Source of the DNA: a virus
DNA length: 37,363 nucleotides
Direction: 5' to 3' (one strand)
Virus record (IMG/VR): IMGVR_UViG_3300025127_000103
Location: 1 to 37,363 of that record
Notes under the pieces: model-generated
The model's input: the letters and a program-made list of their open reading frames with translations, nothing else
Database searches by the model: none
What the model was told of the DNA's origin: nothing
Program-made: the position numbers and the translations under genes
In this document: piece after piece, positions 1 to 8,574 of the stretch
Layout: each line of letters begins with the position of its first letter
How positions within the stretch are numbered: position 1 is the stretch's first letter

Positions 1-136
1 GGCTTTCGTCAGCGGCTGCTTGTTTCTTGAGCATAGCGTCTACAGTGCTTTGCTGATTGGAAACTAACTGTCCAATCAGTTTAAATATAAAGCCAGAGGC
101 TCCTCCTCCTAGCATAGCCATAAGTTCAGTAGTCAC
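1..136 (-). CDS. Holin-like membrane protein, N-terminal part (cut by window start)
   Basis: This is the first 45 residues of a leftward gene that runs off the left edge. It is nearly identical to the start of the complete 131-residue protein at 35748-36143, so its identity rests on that copy. It opens with a GTG codon at 136, which overlaps the stop of the upstream 51-residue gene as GTGA. The visible part holds the Gly-rich amphipathic stretch MLGGGASGFIFKLIGQLVS but not the later membrane segments. If the genome is circular, this fragment and the right-hand copy are two readings of one locus from different strains. Confidence 0.7.
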   Translation of the reverse strand, partial: MTTELMAMLGGGASGFIFKLIGQLVSNQQSTVDAMLKKQAAADES

Positions 137-288
137 TTCAGTTCTTTAAATAATTTATAAATCGATAGTCCCAAAAAGACAAAAGTCATTACACCAACAA
201 TCAAACTGACTGCAGTATTAATACTTTGTAGCCCCATACAGGCAAAGAATCCAGTTGATCCTACAGTTCCTCTAAGCATAGTATCCAT
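133..288 (-). CDS. Small membrane protein, 51 aa (lysis cassette?), copy 1
   Basis: The ORF starts with ATG at 288 and ends with a TGA that overlaps the GTG of the next gene. The product has a short polar N-terminus, a mildly hydrophobic stretch (about residues 9-22), one clear membrane span (about 24-43, AVSLIVGVMTFVFLGLSIYK) and a charged tail KLFKELK. One span with a basic end beside a holin-like gene fits a small holin, antiholin or pinholin role, but there is no diagnostic motif and the function is an inference. The copy at 36140-36295 differs by only two conservative substitutions (S to G and V to I), so the reading frame is under selection. Confidence 0.7.
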   Translation of the reverse strand: MDTMLRGTVGSTGFFACMGLQSINTAVSLIVGVMTFVFLGLSIYKLFKELK

Positions 289-293
289 AGCGT

Positions 294-527
294 TTAGTCT
301 TCAGCGTCAGGTAGAGGTGTATAAGAATTAACAGTTGATGACTTCTCGGAATCATCGAGGTCGTAGTCCGTTACGTCCAACGCCCAGGTATTGTCAATAG
401 TCTCAGCAGGATATGTCATCCAGCGTGTACCTATACCATTTTTCCAGTAACTGTAGCCCTTCTCCTTGCCTTCTTCGTCGGCTCGTTCAATGGCTGCCTC
501 TTTGCTTGCATATATTAAGTAAAGCAT
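294..527 (-). CDS. Conserved hypothetical protein, 77 aa, copy 1
   Basis: I do not recognise the family. The product is acidic and compact. It begins MLYLIYASKEAAIERADEEG, contains an aromatic patch YSYWKNGIGTRWMTYP, and ends in an Asp/Glu-rich tail. It has no signal peptide or membrane span. Its ATG overlaps the fibre gene stop by one base, so it is probably translated with the fibre. The copy at 36302-36532 (76 aa) has nearly the same first 65 residues but a different C-terminal tip (NSYTPLPDAED against DHYTPLPDED). Position between fibre and lysis genes suggests a fibre-associated or lysis-timing role, not proven. Confidence 0.75.
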   Translation of the reverse strand: MLYLIYASKEAAIERADEEGKEKGYSYWKNGIGTRWMTYPAETIDNTWALDVTDYDLDDSEKSSTVNSYTPLPDAED

Positions 528-3478
528 TATGATATTCCGTAATGGTTTTTAATGTTAGTATTTAAAGCGGAGACACTGCTTGATTGGTTGGTTGAATATA
601 AAACTAATTCTTTGAAAGTTCCGTCCAGTATTTGATCTGTCCCTAGCTTTCCAATTGTGCTTACAGTTGTTGCTGGGTCATCTGATATTGTGTAAATAAT
701 AGTCTGCAACATTGTTTGTCCGCTAACGATGTCTCCAAAGTTGCCCAAGTTTCCGCTCGCAGCCGCAGACTGAAATGTTCCATTTAAATACCAACTGGCC
801 TGGTCACCAGCATTACCATCCACAGAAATTGCATAATTATTAAAATTAGCTTGGTCGTTTGAAATAAATATATAACTCTTTCCTCCTGTAGTTACGTTTC
901 CAACAATCGCCAGTAAATTACTTGCCCCAGTTCTGGCTACATTTGCAGACATCAAAGCAAAGACTGATTTTGCAGTAATAGGCGTTATATCAAAAAACTT
1001 ATTATTAAAATCAATCTCTAGAATTCCATTGGAGTCCTTTGTTAAAGAACCTTCATTCACAATCCTAGGTTGGCTTCCAGCAACTGTCTGCACGGCATTA
1101 TTGCTACCAAACTGGTCATACCAAGTTTCTACAAAGCCGTTCACTTTATCATTCGTTGGGTCAAAACCATCAGGTAGGTCAACGCCATAGGCTGAACCCA
1201 TATTGGCTTCAATAGCTGTGCGGTTATTAGTCTGGTCAGCAGTGTAGATAATTACTTCTTTAACTTTTCCCTCAATAGGATTTTGTGAGCTACCAATACT
1301 ATCTGCCTTGAAGTTATCGCTATTTGTAGCCGTAGCAGAGGCAACTCCATTTGTAAAAATTCCTAAAGTATTGGATACTCTATTTGCGGAATAAAGAAAA
1401 TCACCCGTAGTTGATAAAGTAACATTTAATGCAGGTTCAGATGGTGAAGCTTGACTATTTGCTCTAAAAAAGCCCGTTGTTGAATTGTTAGTACCAAATC
1501 CTTCGCCATCGTCTGCTTTATCACCCAGGATTCTTTGTTGCCCAGATAAAGTGTCAAATTTAATGACACTAAAAATAGCAAGGTCAGTAGCATTTAATGC
1601 GGTGAATTCTAACGATTGCGTTCCTAAAAAATCAATACCTTCTCCAGTAACCAAAGAACCATTATGTACAATCTGAGGCATACTTGATACCGCTGTTTGC
1701 ACAGCGTGATTACCTCTTGCTGTTCCCGCCTGGTCGCTTACACTTTGGTCATACCAAGTTCTAACAAATCCGTTACGATTAAATGAACCCAAAGTAATTC
1801 CGTAGTGACCAGAGATACTTTCTTCTATTGCTCTGCGCTTTGTTGATTGATCGGAGTTGTAAATAATAATCTCATTAATTTGTCCATCCCATAAAGAACT
1901 GCCAGAATTTATTGAACCAATTCCTCCGCTAGATAATGCAGTTTTACCACTTACAGATGAAACTGTACCGTGAGTGCCATCTATAGTGCCATCTAAATAC
2001 CCCTGAGCATTTGTAGAACCAGCTATTGCTTCAAATAAATGCTTATTGGTATTCGCTGTAGCTGGAGTAAGCCCTATTTTTTGTCTGCTATCTGCGTAGC
2101 CAATATGAAAATTATTACTAATTATATATGGAACATAAAATCTAAAGTCAGGATCATTCTTAGATAAGGCTAAACCTACTTGACTTGCAGTTATTGTGTC
2201 AGTGCTAGCTACAACAAATGCTGATGCAGCATTAATGTTAGTTATAAGGTCAGTAGGAATATCAAGAGTTTGAGAAGACCCATTAAAATCAATCTCTGGT
2301 CTATCAGAGGAGTCCTTTTCCAAATTACCAGCACTTACAATCTTAGGTTGGTTCGCAGCAGTTGTTTGAACAGCGTCCTTGTCATTGCCTGATTGGTCGT
2401 ACCAAGTTTTAACGAAGCCGTTACTTGAATGGGACACAATTTCAAAGGAACTGATTGTGTAGGAACCACTGTGAGTATCAGCAAACATTAGGTGCGTACC
2501 ATCTGAACTTGCAGTTAAGGTTTCTGTGTAAGTTCCATTTGCAGTAAATGGAGTATCTCCACTCGTTAAAGATGTTACACTGTTAGTTGCATTTGTACCT
2601 CTAATAGAAGGGCTTAAACTAGATGTGCTACTAAAGTTACTAACTGTATATCTTACTACAATTACATCATTAGCACCAAAAGCATAAGGAAATCCAGCTG
2701 AACCAGTTCCTCCAGCACTATTGTCAGCAGAAAATCCAGTTGTTGTAAGATTAGTTACAGTGTAATTATCAAAACTACCAGTGCCGTTAACCGCTGTTCC
2801 TACTGTTTGTATTTGATTTACAAAAGATAACAACGTCCCATCAGTAACCTCATTTGCTGTGAAGCTCTCTGTATTACCATCACTAGAACGTCTTACCTCT
2901 ACAACATTACCGCTGTAGCTAGAACTAAGGTTACGCAGGGAGTAAGCCGCTGCTGAACTCTGCACATCTAGGGGTAGGCTTGAAGTAAAACTCTCGTTTA
3001 CGAAAGATACAAGTGTTCCATCAGTAACCTCGTCAGCAGTAAAAGACTTTTGATCCCCGTTTACATTCCTGCGAACCTGCACTACATATTTGCCGTCATC
3101 ACGGGCCACGGTATCTCCTGTAGCTGTTACGGTAGCCTGTCGTGTCCCCAGGCTACGAAGCGAGTAAGCAGCGTCAGCAAGAATAAAATTACCGTTGCGT
3201 CCATCGTCCGATGTCCCAGTAACAAGTTCTTTAATATCCAGAGGTTTAATGGCCTGAGTATTTACATAACTCAGCATTGCACCTGAAGCTACCTCGGATG
3301 CCGTAAAGTCCTGCTCATCGTTGTCGCTTTCTCTGCGGACACGCACAACCTTGGGGTCACCACCAGTAAGACTACGAAGACTGTATGCTGTCGCAGGAGT
3401 AGATATCGAACTGATAGTCTCTCCTACTTGGTTCAGCCGACGCTGCTGACCCAGTTCTGAGTCAAGGCTAATGTGCAT
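527..3478 (-). CDS. Tail fibre / receptor-binding protein with three LamG-like modules
   Basis: The 983-residue protein is modular. Residues 31-73, 104-161 and 178-221 are three copies of a unit that opens with AYSLR(S/N)L, passes through VxVRR and ends FTAxEVxxGxLxSFVN. Residues about 230-350 form a Thr/Ser-rich beta domain of carbohydrate-binding character. Three concanavalin/LamG-like modules follow (about 353-565, 569-768, 780-983). Each opens NGFVxTWYDQ, has a QPxIVxxG segment, and closes with a hydrophobic strand and an xQxxxRxAIExxxxxHYG-type signature. This fits an adsorption fibre binding host glycans. The last module differs completely from that of the right-end copy. Seen directly: repeats and module borders. 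Inferred: the sugar-binding role. Confidence 0.85.
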   Translation of the reverse strand: MHISLDSELGQQRRLNQVGETISSISTPATAYSLRSLTGGDPKVVRVRRESDNDEQDFTASEVASGAMLSYVNTQAIKPLDIKELVTGTSDDGRNGNFILADAAYSLRSLGTRQATVTATGDTVARDDGKYVVQVRRNVNGDQKSFTADEVTDGTLVSFVNESFTSSLPLDVQSSAAAYSLRNLSSSYSGNVVEVRRSSDGNTESFTANEVTDGTLLSFVNQIQTVGTAVNGTGSFDNYTVTNLTTTGFSADNSAGGTGSAGFPYAFGANDVIVVRYTVSNFSSTSSLSPSIRGTNATNSVTSLTSGDTPFTANGTYTETLTASSDGTHLMFADTHSGSYTISSFEIVSHSSNGFVKTWYDQSGNDKDAVQTTAANQPKIVSAGNLEKDSSDRPEIDFNGSSQTLDIPTDLITNINAASAFVVASTDTITASQVGLALSKNDPDFRFYVPYIISNNFHIGYADSRQKIGLTPATANTNKHLFEAIAGSTNAQGYLDGTIDGTHGTVSSVSGKTALSSGGIGSINSGSSLWDGQINEIIIYNSDQSTKRRAIEESISGHYGITLGSFNRNGFVRTWYDQSVSDQAGTARGNHAVQTAVSSMPQIVHNGSLVTGEGIDFLGTQSLEFTALNATDLAIFSVIKFDTLSGQQRILGDKADDGEGFGTNNSTTGFFRANSQASPSEPALNVTLSTTGDFLYSANRVSNTLGIFTNGVASATATNSDNFKADSIGSSQNPIEGKVKEVIIYTADQTNNRTAIEANMGSAYGVDLPDGFDPTNDKVNGFVETWYDQFGSNNAVQTVAGSQPRIVNEGSLTKDSNGILEIDFNNKFFDITPITAKSVFALMSANVARTGASNLLAIVGNVTTGGKSYIFISNDQANFNNYAISVDGNAGDQASWYLNGTFQSAAASGNLGNFGDIVSGQTMLQTIIYTISDDPATTVSTIGKLGTDQILDGTFKELVLYSTNQSSSVSALNTNIKNHYGIS

Positions 3479-3479
3479 A

Positions 3480-3746
3480 TTAGACCTTGTGTAGTTGCAC
3501 TAAGCCAGAGGTTACTGTAACGGACGAAAATTGACCGTACAGTATAGTGCCAGCCCCAAAGGTTTTACCACTAAAAGCAGCAGCGGAGTGAGTAGTCTGA
3601 TCCACATTGCTAGATACTACAGCACCCATAGTAGTGTCCTGTAGAATTTGTATAGCCCCAAAGCTACCTTCAGTGAGATCACCATCTGTTGCTAGGACTG
3701 AACCTGCGGAGCTAAACTCCAGTGCGTTATTTCTTGATCTTGCCAT
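3480..3746 (-). CDS. Small structural protein, 88 aa (hypothetical)
   Basis: This short protein begins MARSRNNALEFSSAGSVLAT. It is rich in Gly, Ser, Thr and Val with alternating beta-type residues and has no membrane span or catalytic motif. It lies between the connector-like protein and the fibre in the late operon, with one base before the fibre start. A small fibre-attachment or decoration protein is plausible from position and composition, but I do not recognise a family. Confidence 0.65.
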   Translation of the reverse strand: MARSRNNALEFSSAGSVLATDGDLTEGSFGAIQILQDTTMGAVVSSNVDQTTHSAAAFSGKTFGAGTILYGQFSSVTVTSGLVQLHKV

Positions 3747-3773
3747 AATTGTGTATTATATCATATGTGGTTA

Positions 3774-4724
3774 TTATCGGGACTGCCGATTAACGTAAGT
3801 AGAGAACCGCTTGTTCACGGTATTGTTATTAGAGATTATATCAATCTTCTCTAGTTCTAGTGCTAAAGCAACGGTTGCTGTGTTTTCCTCAGCAAATGCC
3901 TTGTCAGTCTGACCGTCCATGCGGAGGAAGTCAGCGTAGGTTGCGTGAGCAAGGTAAGCAAAGAACTCGGCAGGAACCTCAACAGTGCTGCCAGTGTAGT
4001 CCGACACAGCAGTTCCTGTTACAGTAAATGGAGTGAACTCTTTTTTGTAAGAAACAAATGCTGTGTTGTCAGTTGTGGAAACAATATTAAGTATATTAGC
4101 TCCAGTAAAATCTACAAAGAACTCGTATTCAATAGCGGACTGATTTAAGAAAGCTTGCTTCCTAAATATACGATTGAATGAACCAATGTTGGTTTTACCT
4201 GTCTGCGTGTAGGGTATTAAGTTTTTGCTTTCTACTAGCAGGGAATCAGTACCTGCACGAGGTGTAAATGTCACCACATCTGTTACGTTGCCTTTTTTAT
4301 TAACATCAGCCTCGATAAATTGTTGAGTACCAGATGACACTGTAAATGTTCCATCGGATTGTTCTGTTGCAGATGCGCTAGTGTCCACTCGCCAGGCTGT
4401 CCCCGTGTTGTAAATAATTACAGTATTTGTTGTAACACCTTGGTAAACACTTGAGCCGCCAGTTGTGTTAGCACCCAGTAGCTTGTAATTCTGGTTAACG
4501 CTAGTACTTGTGCTAGCCGTTGCCCCGGACAATGTTAGTGCAAGTATGTCCCTCTTTTCTGAGGACACAAAGTATCGAGGCCAGATTGGACTCTCGTTGA
4601 ATGCTTGTAAAAACCTGCGATTAATCAGATTGGCAATATCATCTGCTTCCGTAAGGGCAAAAGATCCAACACCAGCCAGTGATTGGATTAACTTAAAAAG
4701 ATCGCCGTAGGTTCTGGTCTGCAT
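3774..4724 (-). CDS. Head-tail connector / tail tubular A-like protein
   Basis: The 316-residue protein starts with a helical segment (MQTRTYGDLFKLIQSLAGVG ... IANLINRRFLQAFNESPIWPRY) typical of podovirus adaptor or tubular A proteins. It continues as a Thr/Val-rich beta domain and ends with a helical segment carrying the AHATYADFLRMDGQTDKAFAE type of sequence common in such adaptors. It follows the capsid genes and precedes the fibre. Its ATG shares one base with the stop of the upstream 102-residue gene. The assignment comes from layout and overall pattern, not from a catalytic signature. Confidence 0.55.
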   Translation of the reverse strand: MQTRTYGDLFKLIQSLAGVGSFALTEADDIANLINRRFLQAFNESPIWPRYFVSSEKRDILALTLSGATASTSTSVNQNYKLLGANTTGGSSVYQGVTTNTVIIYNTGTAWRVDTSASATEQSDGTFTVSSGTQQFIEADVNKKGNVTDVVTFTPRAGTDSLLVESKNLIPYTQTGKTNIGSFNRIFRKQAFLNQSAIEYEFFVDFTGANILNIVSTTDNTAFVSYKKEFTPFTVTGTAVSDYTGSTVEVPAEFFAYLAHATYADFLRMDGQTDKAFAEENTATVALALELEKIDIISNNNTVNKRFSTYVNRQSR

Positions 4725-5032
4725 TAGATGTTGTTTGGGCTAAGTTCCGGGAACTTCTTATTGTAGTACTTTAAAAATTCTTTAGAATGCACGGTATCGT
4801 GACCGTACTTCTTAATTAGTCGAAAGTATTCTCTTGGAGGAATACTAGCAACTGGTCTGCCAAGAACTGGATGTTTTGTACCTTTTAGTTTCTTAGCTTC
4901 TTTGGCTGCACCGGCAACTCTTTGTTTTTCTGTCTGTCTTTCTAGATTAAAACCAGTTTTGATCTCCTTCATGAAGGCACGATCAATCTCGCCATCTGAA
5001 TAGCGCTTTAGTTTAGGAACAATTATTTCCAT
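4724..5032 (-). CDS. Basic hypothetical protein, 102 aa
   Basis: A Lys/Arg-rich, largely helical protein starting MEIIVPKLKRYSDGEIDRAF, with a middle stretch of basic residues (KQRVAGAAKEAKKLKGTKHP) and an aromatic C-terminal part. No family is recognised. It lies directly downstream of an intrinsic terminator that follows the decoration protein, so it should be made at a lower level than the capsid genes. It shares one base with the connector gene start. A minor head or neck protein is a guess from position. Confidence 0.65.
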   Translation of the reverse strand: MEIIVPKLKRYSDGEIDRAFMKEIKTGFNLERQTEKQRVAGAAKEAKKLKGTKHPVLGRPVASIPPREYFRLIKKYGHDTVHSKEFLKYYNKKFPELSPNNI

Positions 5033-5035
5033 ATT

Positions 5036-5062
5036 AAAAAAGGCGGGGGGCGCAAGCCCCCC
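5036..5062 (-). terminator. Intrinsic terminator inside the late operon
   Basis: On the minus strand a 7-bp all-GC stem (5045-5051 with 5056-5062, tetraloop 5052-5055) is followed within a few bases by six T residues (5036-5041). It lies just after the stop of the 160-residue head protein. A strong hairpin here would reduce expression of the downstream neck and tail genes relative to capsid. Confidence 0.85.
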
Positions 5063-5074
5063 AACCAGATTTAA

Positions 5075-5557
5075 TTAGCTTGCCGAGAAGCGAAGTGGGT
5101 CGAATATACGAACACCAATGATAACTTCACCAGCAGTGAGGTTAGCAACTGTGCCACCAAACTTATAGATAAGGTTGGATGCAGATGCGATACCAACTCT
5201 TGGTCCACTAGTAGCAGCACCTGAAGTAGGTGTGGCTCCAGCTTCAATATCAGTTGTTGCTGCTGAACCTAGTTTAAAAGCTGTACCAGTGTTGTAAACA
5301 GTAACACCATTGTTACCATCAACATCGAATGATGCAATTAATGTATCATCGTCTGTACCTGTACCAACTTCGAGAGTGATATCAGTTGCTCCAGCAAGAG
5401 CTACGGACTCCACAGCAAAAGCAACATCAACTGCACCACCCGCTGGGATTTGTCCCCAGACAGTTCGGTTAGTGCTTGCGTTAATAATGTCCTGAGTGGA
5501 TAGAGTAAGCACGTGAGTAAAATCACCATTTGCTTCATTTACGGTTAATTTAGCCAT
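5075..5557 (-). CDS. Head decoration / minor capsid-type protein
   Basis: This 160-residue Ala/Gly/Thr/Val-rich beta protein has no cysteine and no membrane span. It contains long runs of beta-prone sequence such as GGAVDVAFAVESVALAGATD. It sits immediately downstream of the major capsid gene, has a good Shine-Dalgarno (AAGGAG, about 10 bases before ATG), and is followed by a strong terminator. This is the usual setting of an abundant decoration or cement protein. The family is not recognised from sequence, so the role is inferred from neighbourhood and composition. Confidence 0.55.
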   Translation of the reverse strand: MAKLTVNEANGDFTHVLTLSTQDIINASTNRTVWGQIPAGGAVDVAFAVESVALAGATDITLEVGTGTDDDTLIASFDVDGNNGVTVYNTGTAFKLGSAATTDIEAGATPTSGAATSGPRVGIASASNLIYKFGGTVANLTAGEVIIGVRIFDPLRFSAS

Positions 5558-5582
5558 AATATTATATCTCCTTGGTTAATAA

Positions 5583-6593
5583 TTAAGCAGTTGCTGTGAT
5601 CTTGCCATGCGCACCAGGGTGGTATACACCGAGGGTCAAAGCACAATCAACGAAACCACGCTCACCACCGCCAAAATTTGGCAGACGAGTGCTTCCCATA
5701 GGAATAAGCTCATGAATGCCATAATACTCAGGGTTTACCACATAACCAGACATTCCTGGCTGTCCAGCTTGAGTTGGCATACAGTCGGGGTTACCATTGA
5801 CAACAGAAACTACACCGTGATCGGACTGATAGAGGTCAACAGATAGCTTGATGCTTCCGCTGTTACCATCGTAGTTAACTGAACGAACTCCAGCGTTTGC
5901 GCCGTTAGAAGCATCTGCGCCAAAGCGAGCAAAGTCGCTGATGTCTTGACGTAGGGCTGTGTCGGCAATTAGCATTAGGTCGTTGGTTGAACCCGTTACG
6001 CCAAAGATAGATGTAATTATGCCGTTCAATTCGCTTTCAGCAAAGTGATCGTCAGTTACGTCTTTAATGCTAGTGTCAGGTGTGCGAAAATCACTAGGGA
6101 CATTAGCAGAACCAGCAGCATTTTGAATCCAATCACCAAGACCACCAAGAGCGTTGGCTGTACCAGCACCGTCCTCAACAGCTTGAAGGTTAGCAGAAGC
6201 AAGAGTTGCTTCGATGTCGCGTTTTATTTCACGGATAGCTTTAGCTTCAGCTTGAGCAATCTTAGCAGGACCCACGGAATCAACAGCTTCTTGCATGTCG
6301 GATACCATGTAGTCACGGCGGAACTTTTGAACGCGGTTACCAAGTTTTGCACGACCTTTAAATTTATCTTCAAAGGCTGTTACATCAGCACCTTCGGAAA
6401 TACCGGCGGTGCTAGGAGCCGAAAGACTGTCAACTGTCCATTCAACGAATGTTGAGGAAGCTTTCTGCTTATCGGCCGACGAGAGGATTGGAGTTTCTTC
6501 AGGCGCAAGAATAGTCAAGACATCAGTCAAGTCCTCGCGGTTAGAAACAGCCGATCCTGTATTTGTAGTATCGAATGTATTTGAGAATGACAT
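5583..6593 (-). CDS. Major capsid protein, SU10-like (HK97 fold)
   Basis: The 336-residue protein resembles the SU10 major capsid family (PF17236, from memory). Its N-terminus contains LTILAPEETPILSSADK followed by FVEWTVDSL and EGAD. Next is a segment with NRVQKFRRDYMVSDMQEAV and a long helix AKAIREIKRDIEATL matching the spine helix of HK97-fold capsids. The C-terminal half is Gly-rich and mixed alpha/beta, as in A- and P-domains. The gene order scaffold, capsid, decoration supports the call. The upstream leader is A-rich without an obvious Shine-Dalgarno. Confidence 0.85.
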   Translation of the reverse strand: MSFSNTFDTTNTGSAVSNREDLTDVLTILAPEETPILSSADKQKASSTFVEWTVDSLSAPSTAGISEGADVTAFEDKFKGRAKLGNRVQKFRRDYMVSDMQEAVDSVGPAKIAQAEAKAIREIKRDIEATLASANLQAVEDGAGTANALGGLGDWIQNAAGSANVPSDFRTPDTSIKDVTDDHFAESELNGIITSIFGVTGSTNDLMLIADTALRQDISDFARFGADASNGANAGVRSVNYDGNSGSIKLSVDLYQSDHGVVSVVNGNPDCMPTQAGQPGMSGYVVNPEYYGIHELIPMGSTRLPNFGGGERGFVDCALTLGVYHPGAHGKITATA

Positions 6594-6619
6594 TTTATTT
6601 AATAATTAGTTTGAATGAG

Positions 6620-7741
6620 TTAACGGCGTGAAGCCATTTGTAGTTTTCTAAGTGCAGCAAAATCACGAGCGTTACCCGATTTTTTAAATTGACTTTGCAA
6701 GTCCTTGAGTGCCTTTCCAGTTCTTGATGGGGATGTAGAAGCGTTTGCATTACTTGTTGTCGCACCCTTGGGTGGTGTAAGTTTCATGCTTGGTTTGCTT
6801 TCGACTACAGGCTTACGACCATAGATACTGTTTGCTGCGTGAGCGAACCAGTAATCCAATTGACCCGCAACATCCGGAGCTTCTTTTGCCACGATCTTTT
6901 TCATCTTTTTGAAACGAGCATCGTTGACTGTAGCTTCGTATTGTTTGCGGACATCATTGTCTTCACCATCTAGCCAGGATAGCTCTTCTTTCGCTCTCTG
7001 CTTGAAAGCAACTTCCATATCTTCAGCGTGTTGTTTAGCTTGTATTTTAGAAAGTTGATCAGGAAGAAAGGTCTTCTGAGCCTTACGCGCCTGTATTAGG
7101 GATTTACGGACTTCTGCCTTAGTCATTTCTTTGCCTTCGATCTCAGTAATGACATCGTCAGCCGCATAATCAGCACCTTCAAAAAGAAGGTCTTCAGCCC
7201 AGTTGACTATTTGCTCTACCTCTTCGGCCTTAGCTTGAAGGCGTTCGATAGAATCTAAATCCCCAAATGGGTTATTTTCTATTTTCTTTTTTGACTCAAG
7301 GGGGTTTTGCTGTTGAAGCGAAGCTTCTAGTTTAGCTAGCTTTTCTTCTGCGGCTTTGCGTCTTGCGGTAAGTTCCCCAAAACGAGCTACAGCTTTACTG
7401 CCTAACCTATCAGCTAGTTCCCGTAATTCCTCTTCGGACGCGTTGTCCAAATCATCAAACTGTGAAAGAACATCCTTGGATGTTGATTTAACTTCTGGTT
7501 CACCTTCTTCGACCTCTTGAGTTTCTTGAGTTTCCTCAGTCTCCTCAATGACCTCTTCGGGTGTCTCGTCCGTTGTCTCTTCGGCAACTGGTTCTGATTC
7601 TGTCTCAACATTTTGTTGAGCCTTCATCTGCCCCAATCGACGATTTGCAAAATCCATTACGGATATATTAGTATTGTCCACTGGTATTTGATCTGCCCCA
7701 GAGTCAGCAGTCGTGATTTCATCTGTCATAATTCCACTCAT
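6620..7741 (-). CDS. Capsid scaffolding protein
   Basis: A 373-residue, highly charged, helical protein directly upstream of the capsid gene. The N-terminal third is extremely acidic (residues about 45-90, almost all Glu, Thr, Val, Asp, Gln). A coiled-coil region follows (LTARRKAAEEKLAKLEASLQ), and the C-terminus is basic (KALKDLQSQFKKSGNARDFA ... RKLQMASRR). An acidic coiled coil with a basic capsid-binding tail is the usual scaffold design. No catalytic protease motif was seen. Confidence 0.8.
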   Translation of the reverse strand: MSGIMTDEITTADSGADQIPVDNTNISVMDFANRRLGQMKAQQNVETESEPVAEETTDETPEEVIEETEETQETQEVEEGEPEVKSTSKDVLSQFDDLDNASEEELRELADRLGSKAVARFGELTARRKAAEEKLAKLEASLQQQNPLESKKKIENNPFGDLDSIERLQAKAEEVEQIVNWAEDLLFEGADYAADDVITEIEGKEMTKAEVRKSLIQARKAQKTFLPDQLSKIQAKQHAEDMEVAFKQRAKEELSWLDGEDNDVRKQYEATVNDARFKKMKKIVAKEAPDVAGQLDYWFAHAANSIYGRKPVVESKPSMKLTPPKGATTSNANASTSPSRTGKALKDLQSQFKKSGNARDFAALRKLQMASRR

Positions 7742-7759
7742 TTACGCCGAGAGATTGCG

Positions 7760-7775
7760 ATACGTTAATATAACA
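7760..7775 (-). promoter_or_regulatory. Possible late promoter before scaffold gene
   Basis: On the minus strand a TGTTATATT box (extended -10, 7767-7775) lies about 26 bases before the scaffold ATG. The -35 region at normal spacing is poor, so this depends on the extended -10. An extra promoter here would boost scaffold and capsid. Weak evidence. Confidence 0.3.
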
Positions 7776-7798
7776 TAGGTGAACAGTTGTTGTTCTAC

Positions 7799-8017
7799 CT
7801 AGAAATGTTCACGGTGACGGACACTTAATTCTTGCCAGCTTGATAGCTGTAAAAGCTGATCGTAGGTAATAATCCGTCCGGATATTTGTTGAATGTTTTC
7901 GCTACTTGCTTCGTGCAGTTCCTCAATAGCCTCTTCTCTAAGGTCATGCACCATCTTCATGAATCGAGCAAAAGCCTCGTAATTATGAAGTGTCTTTATA
8001 TCGTCTTGGATATTCAT
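7799..8017 (-). CDS. Conserved hypothetical protein, 72 aa
   Basis: A small helical protein starting MNIQDDIKTLHNYEAFARFM, with a central Glu-rich amphipathic helix and an ISGRIITYDQLLQLSSW segment. I recall similar short proteins between portal and scaffold genes of marine podoviruses, without known function. It has no membrane span or cysteines. It starts one base after the lysozyme stop, so it belongs to the late operon, and a minor head or portal-associated role is likely. Confidence 0.7.
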   Translation of the reverse strand: MNIQDDIKTLHNYEAFARFMKMVHDLREEAIEELHEASSENIQQISGRIITYDQLLQLSSWQELSVRHREHF

Positions 8018-8018
8018 A

Positions 8019-8546
8019 TCATTTTGCTGCGGAACGCATTACGTCTACCATTCTAGGACCTCTGGACTTTACCTGCTTGTACCAGTTACTGTCAACCATT
8101 TCATCAGCAGCCATATTGTAGTCATTATTCATAAGACCTTTTTTCATGTCCACAAATTTATTTAGCTTCGTTAGACCAAGATTGAAGGCCATATCGACTA
8201 GCGTCATCTTAACGGCTTCGGGCCTCTTGGCAAAGTTAGGATCATAGGACTGAGCGTCCTTAAATGCCTGAGTGAGGCTGTGATTATAAAGAATCCTTGT
8301 TTCTCTTTCGCTTAACGGTCTACCCGCAAATAACTCATTAATATCAATACCCTCTCGCTTGAGAAACTTGCGATTCCCTGCGTCTTCAAGATTGAATCCA
8401 ATTCCTATGGTGCGGTTACCCTTACTGTCCTTGTAGACCTTAGGCTTGTTCCCCTCGTTGAGGGAGAGCATATTAAAGTAATTCTGTGAACGCTGTTCGC
8501 GGACTCGCTGTTGGGCAAGTTGTGAAGGTGTTTTATTATCAGCCAT
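8019..8546 (-). CDS. Phage lysozyme (T4-type, GH24 muramidase)
   Basis: The 175-residue protein carries the T4 lysozyme catalytic triad at exactly the T4 spacing: E31, D40 and T46, within LNEGNKPKVYKDSKGNRTIG (T4 has E11, D20, T26). Later segments ALVDMAFNLG-like (residues about 115-130) and the NWYKQVKSRGPR C-terminal region also match GH24 enzymes. It hydrolyses peptidoglycan during lysis, or entry if packaged. The frame stays open far upstream over the portal gene, but the ATG at 8546 gives the normal family length and the portal ends at 8575. No signal peptide is seen, so a holin would be needed for export. Confidence 0.9.
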   Translation of the reverse strand: MADNKTPSQLAQQRVREQRSQNYFNMLSLNEGNKPKVYKDSKGNRTIGIGFNLEDAGNRKFLKREGIDINELFAGRPLSERETRILYNHSLTQAFKDAQSYDPNFAKRPEAVKMTLVDMAFNLGLTKLNKFVDMKKGLMNNDYNMAADEMVDSNWYKQVKSRGPRMVDVMRSAAK

Positions 8547-8574
8547 TGTGTAAGTATTTGTTAATAAAACAATA

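Larger units (their letters stand above)
1..1265. repeat. Left copy of the non-identical terminal repeat
   Basis: Homologous to 36008-37363. It covers the holin-like gene start, the 51- and 77-residue genes and the fibre end. Identity is high over 1-~555 and again near 1125-1265, but absent in between where the fibre module is swapped. Confidence 0.85.
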
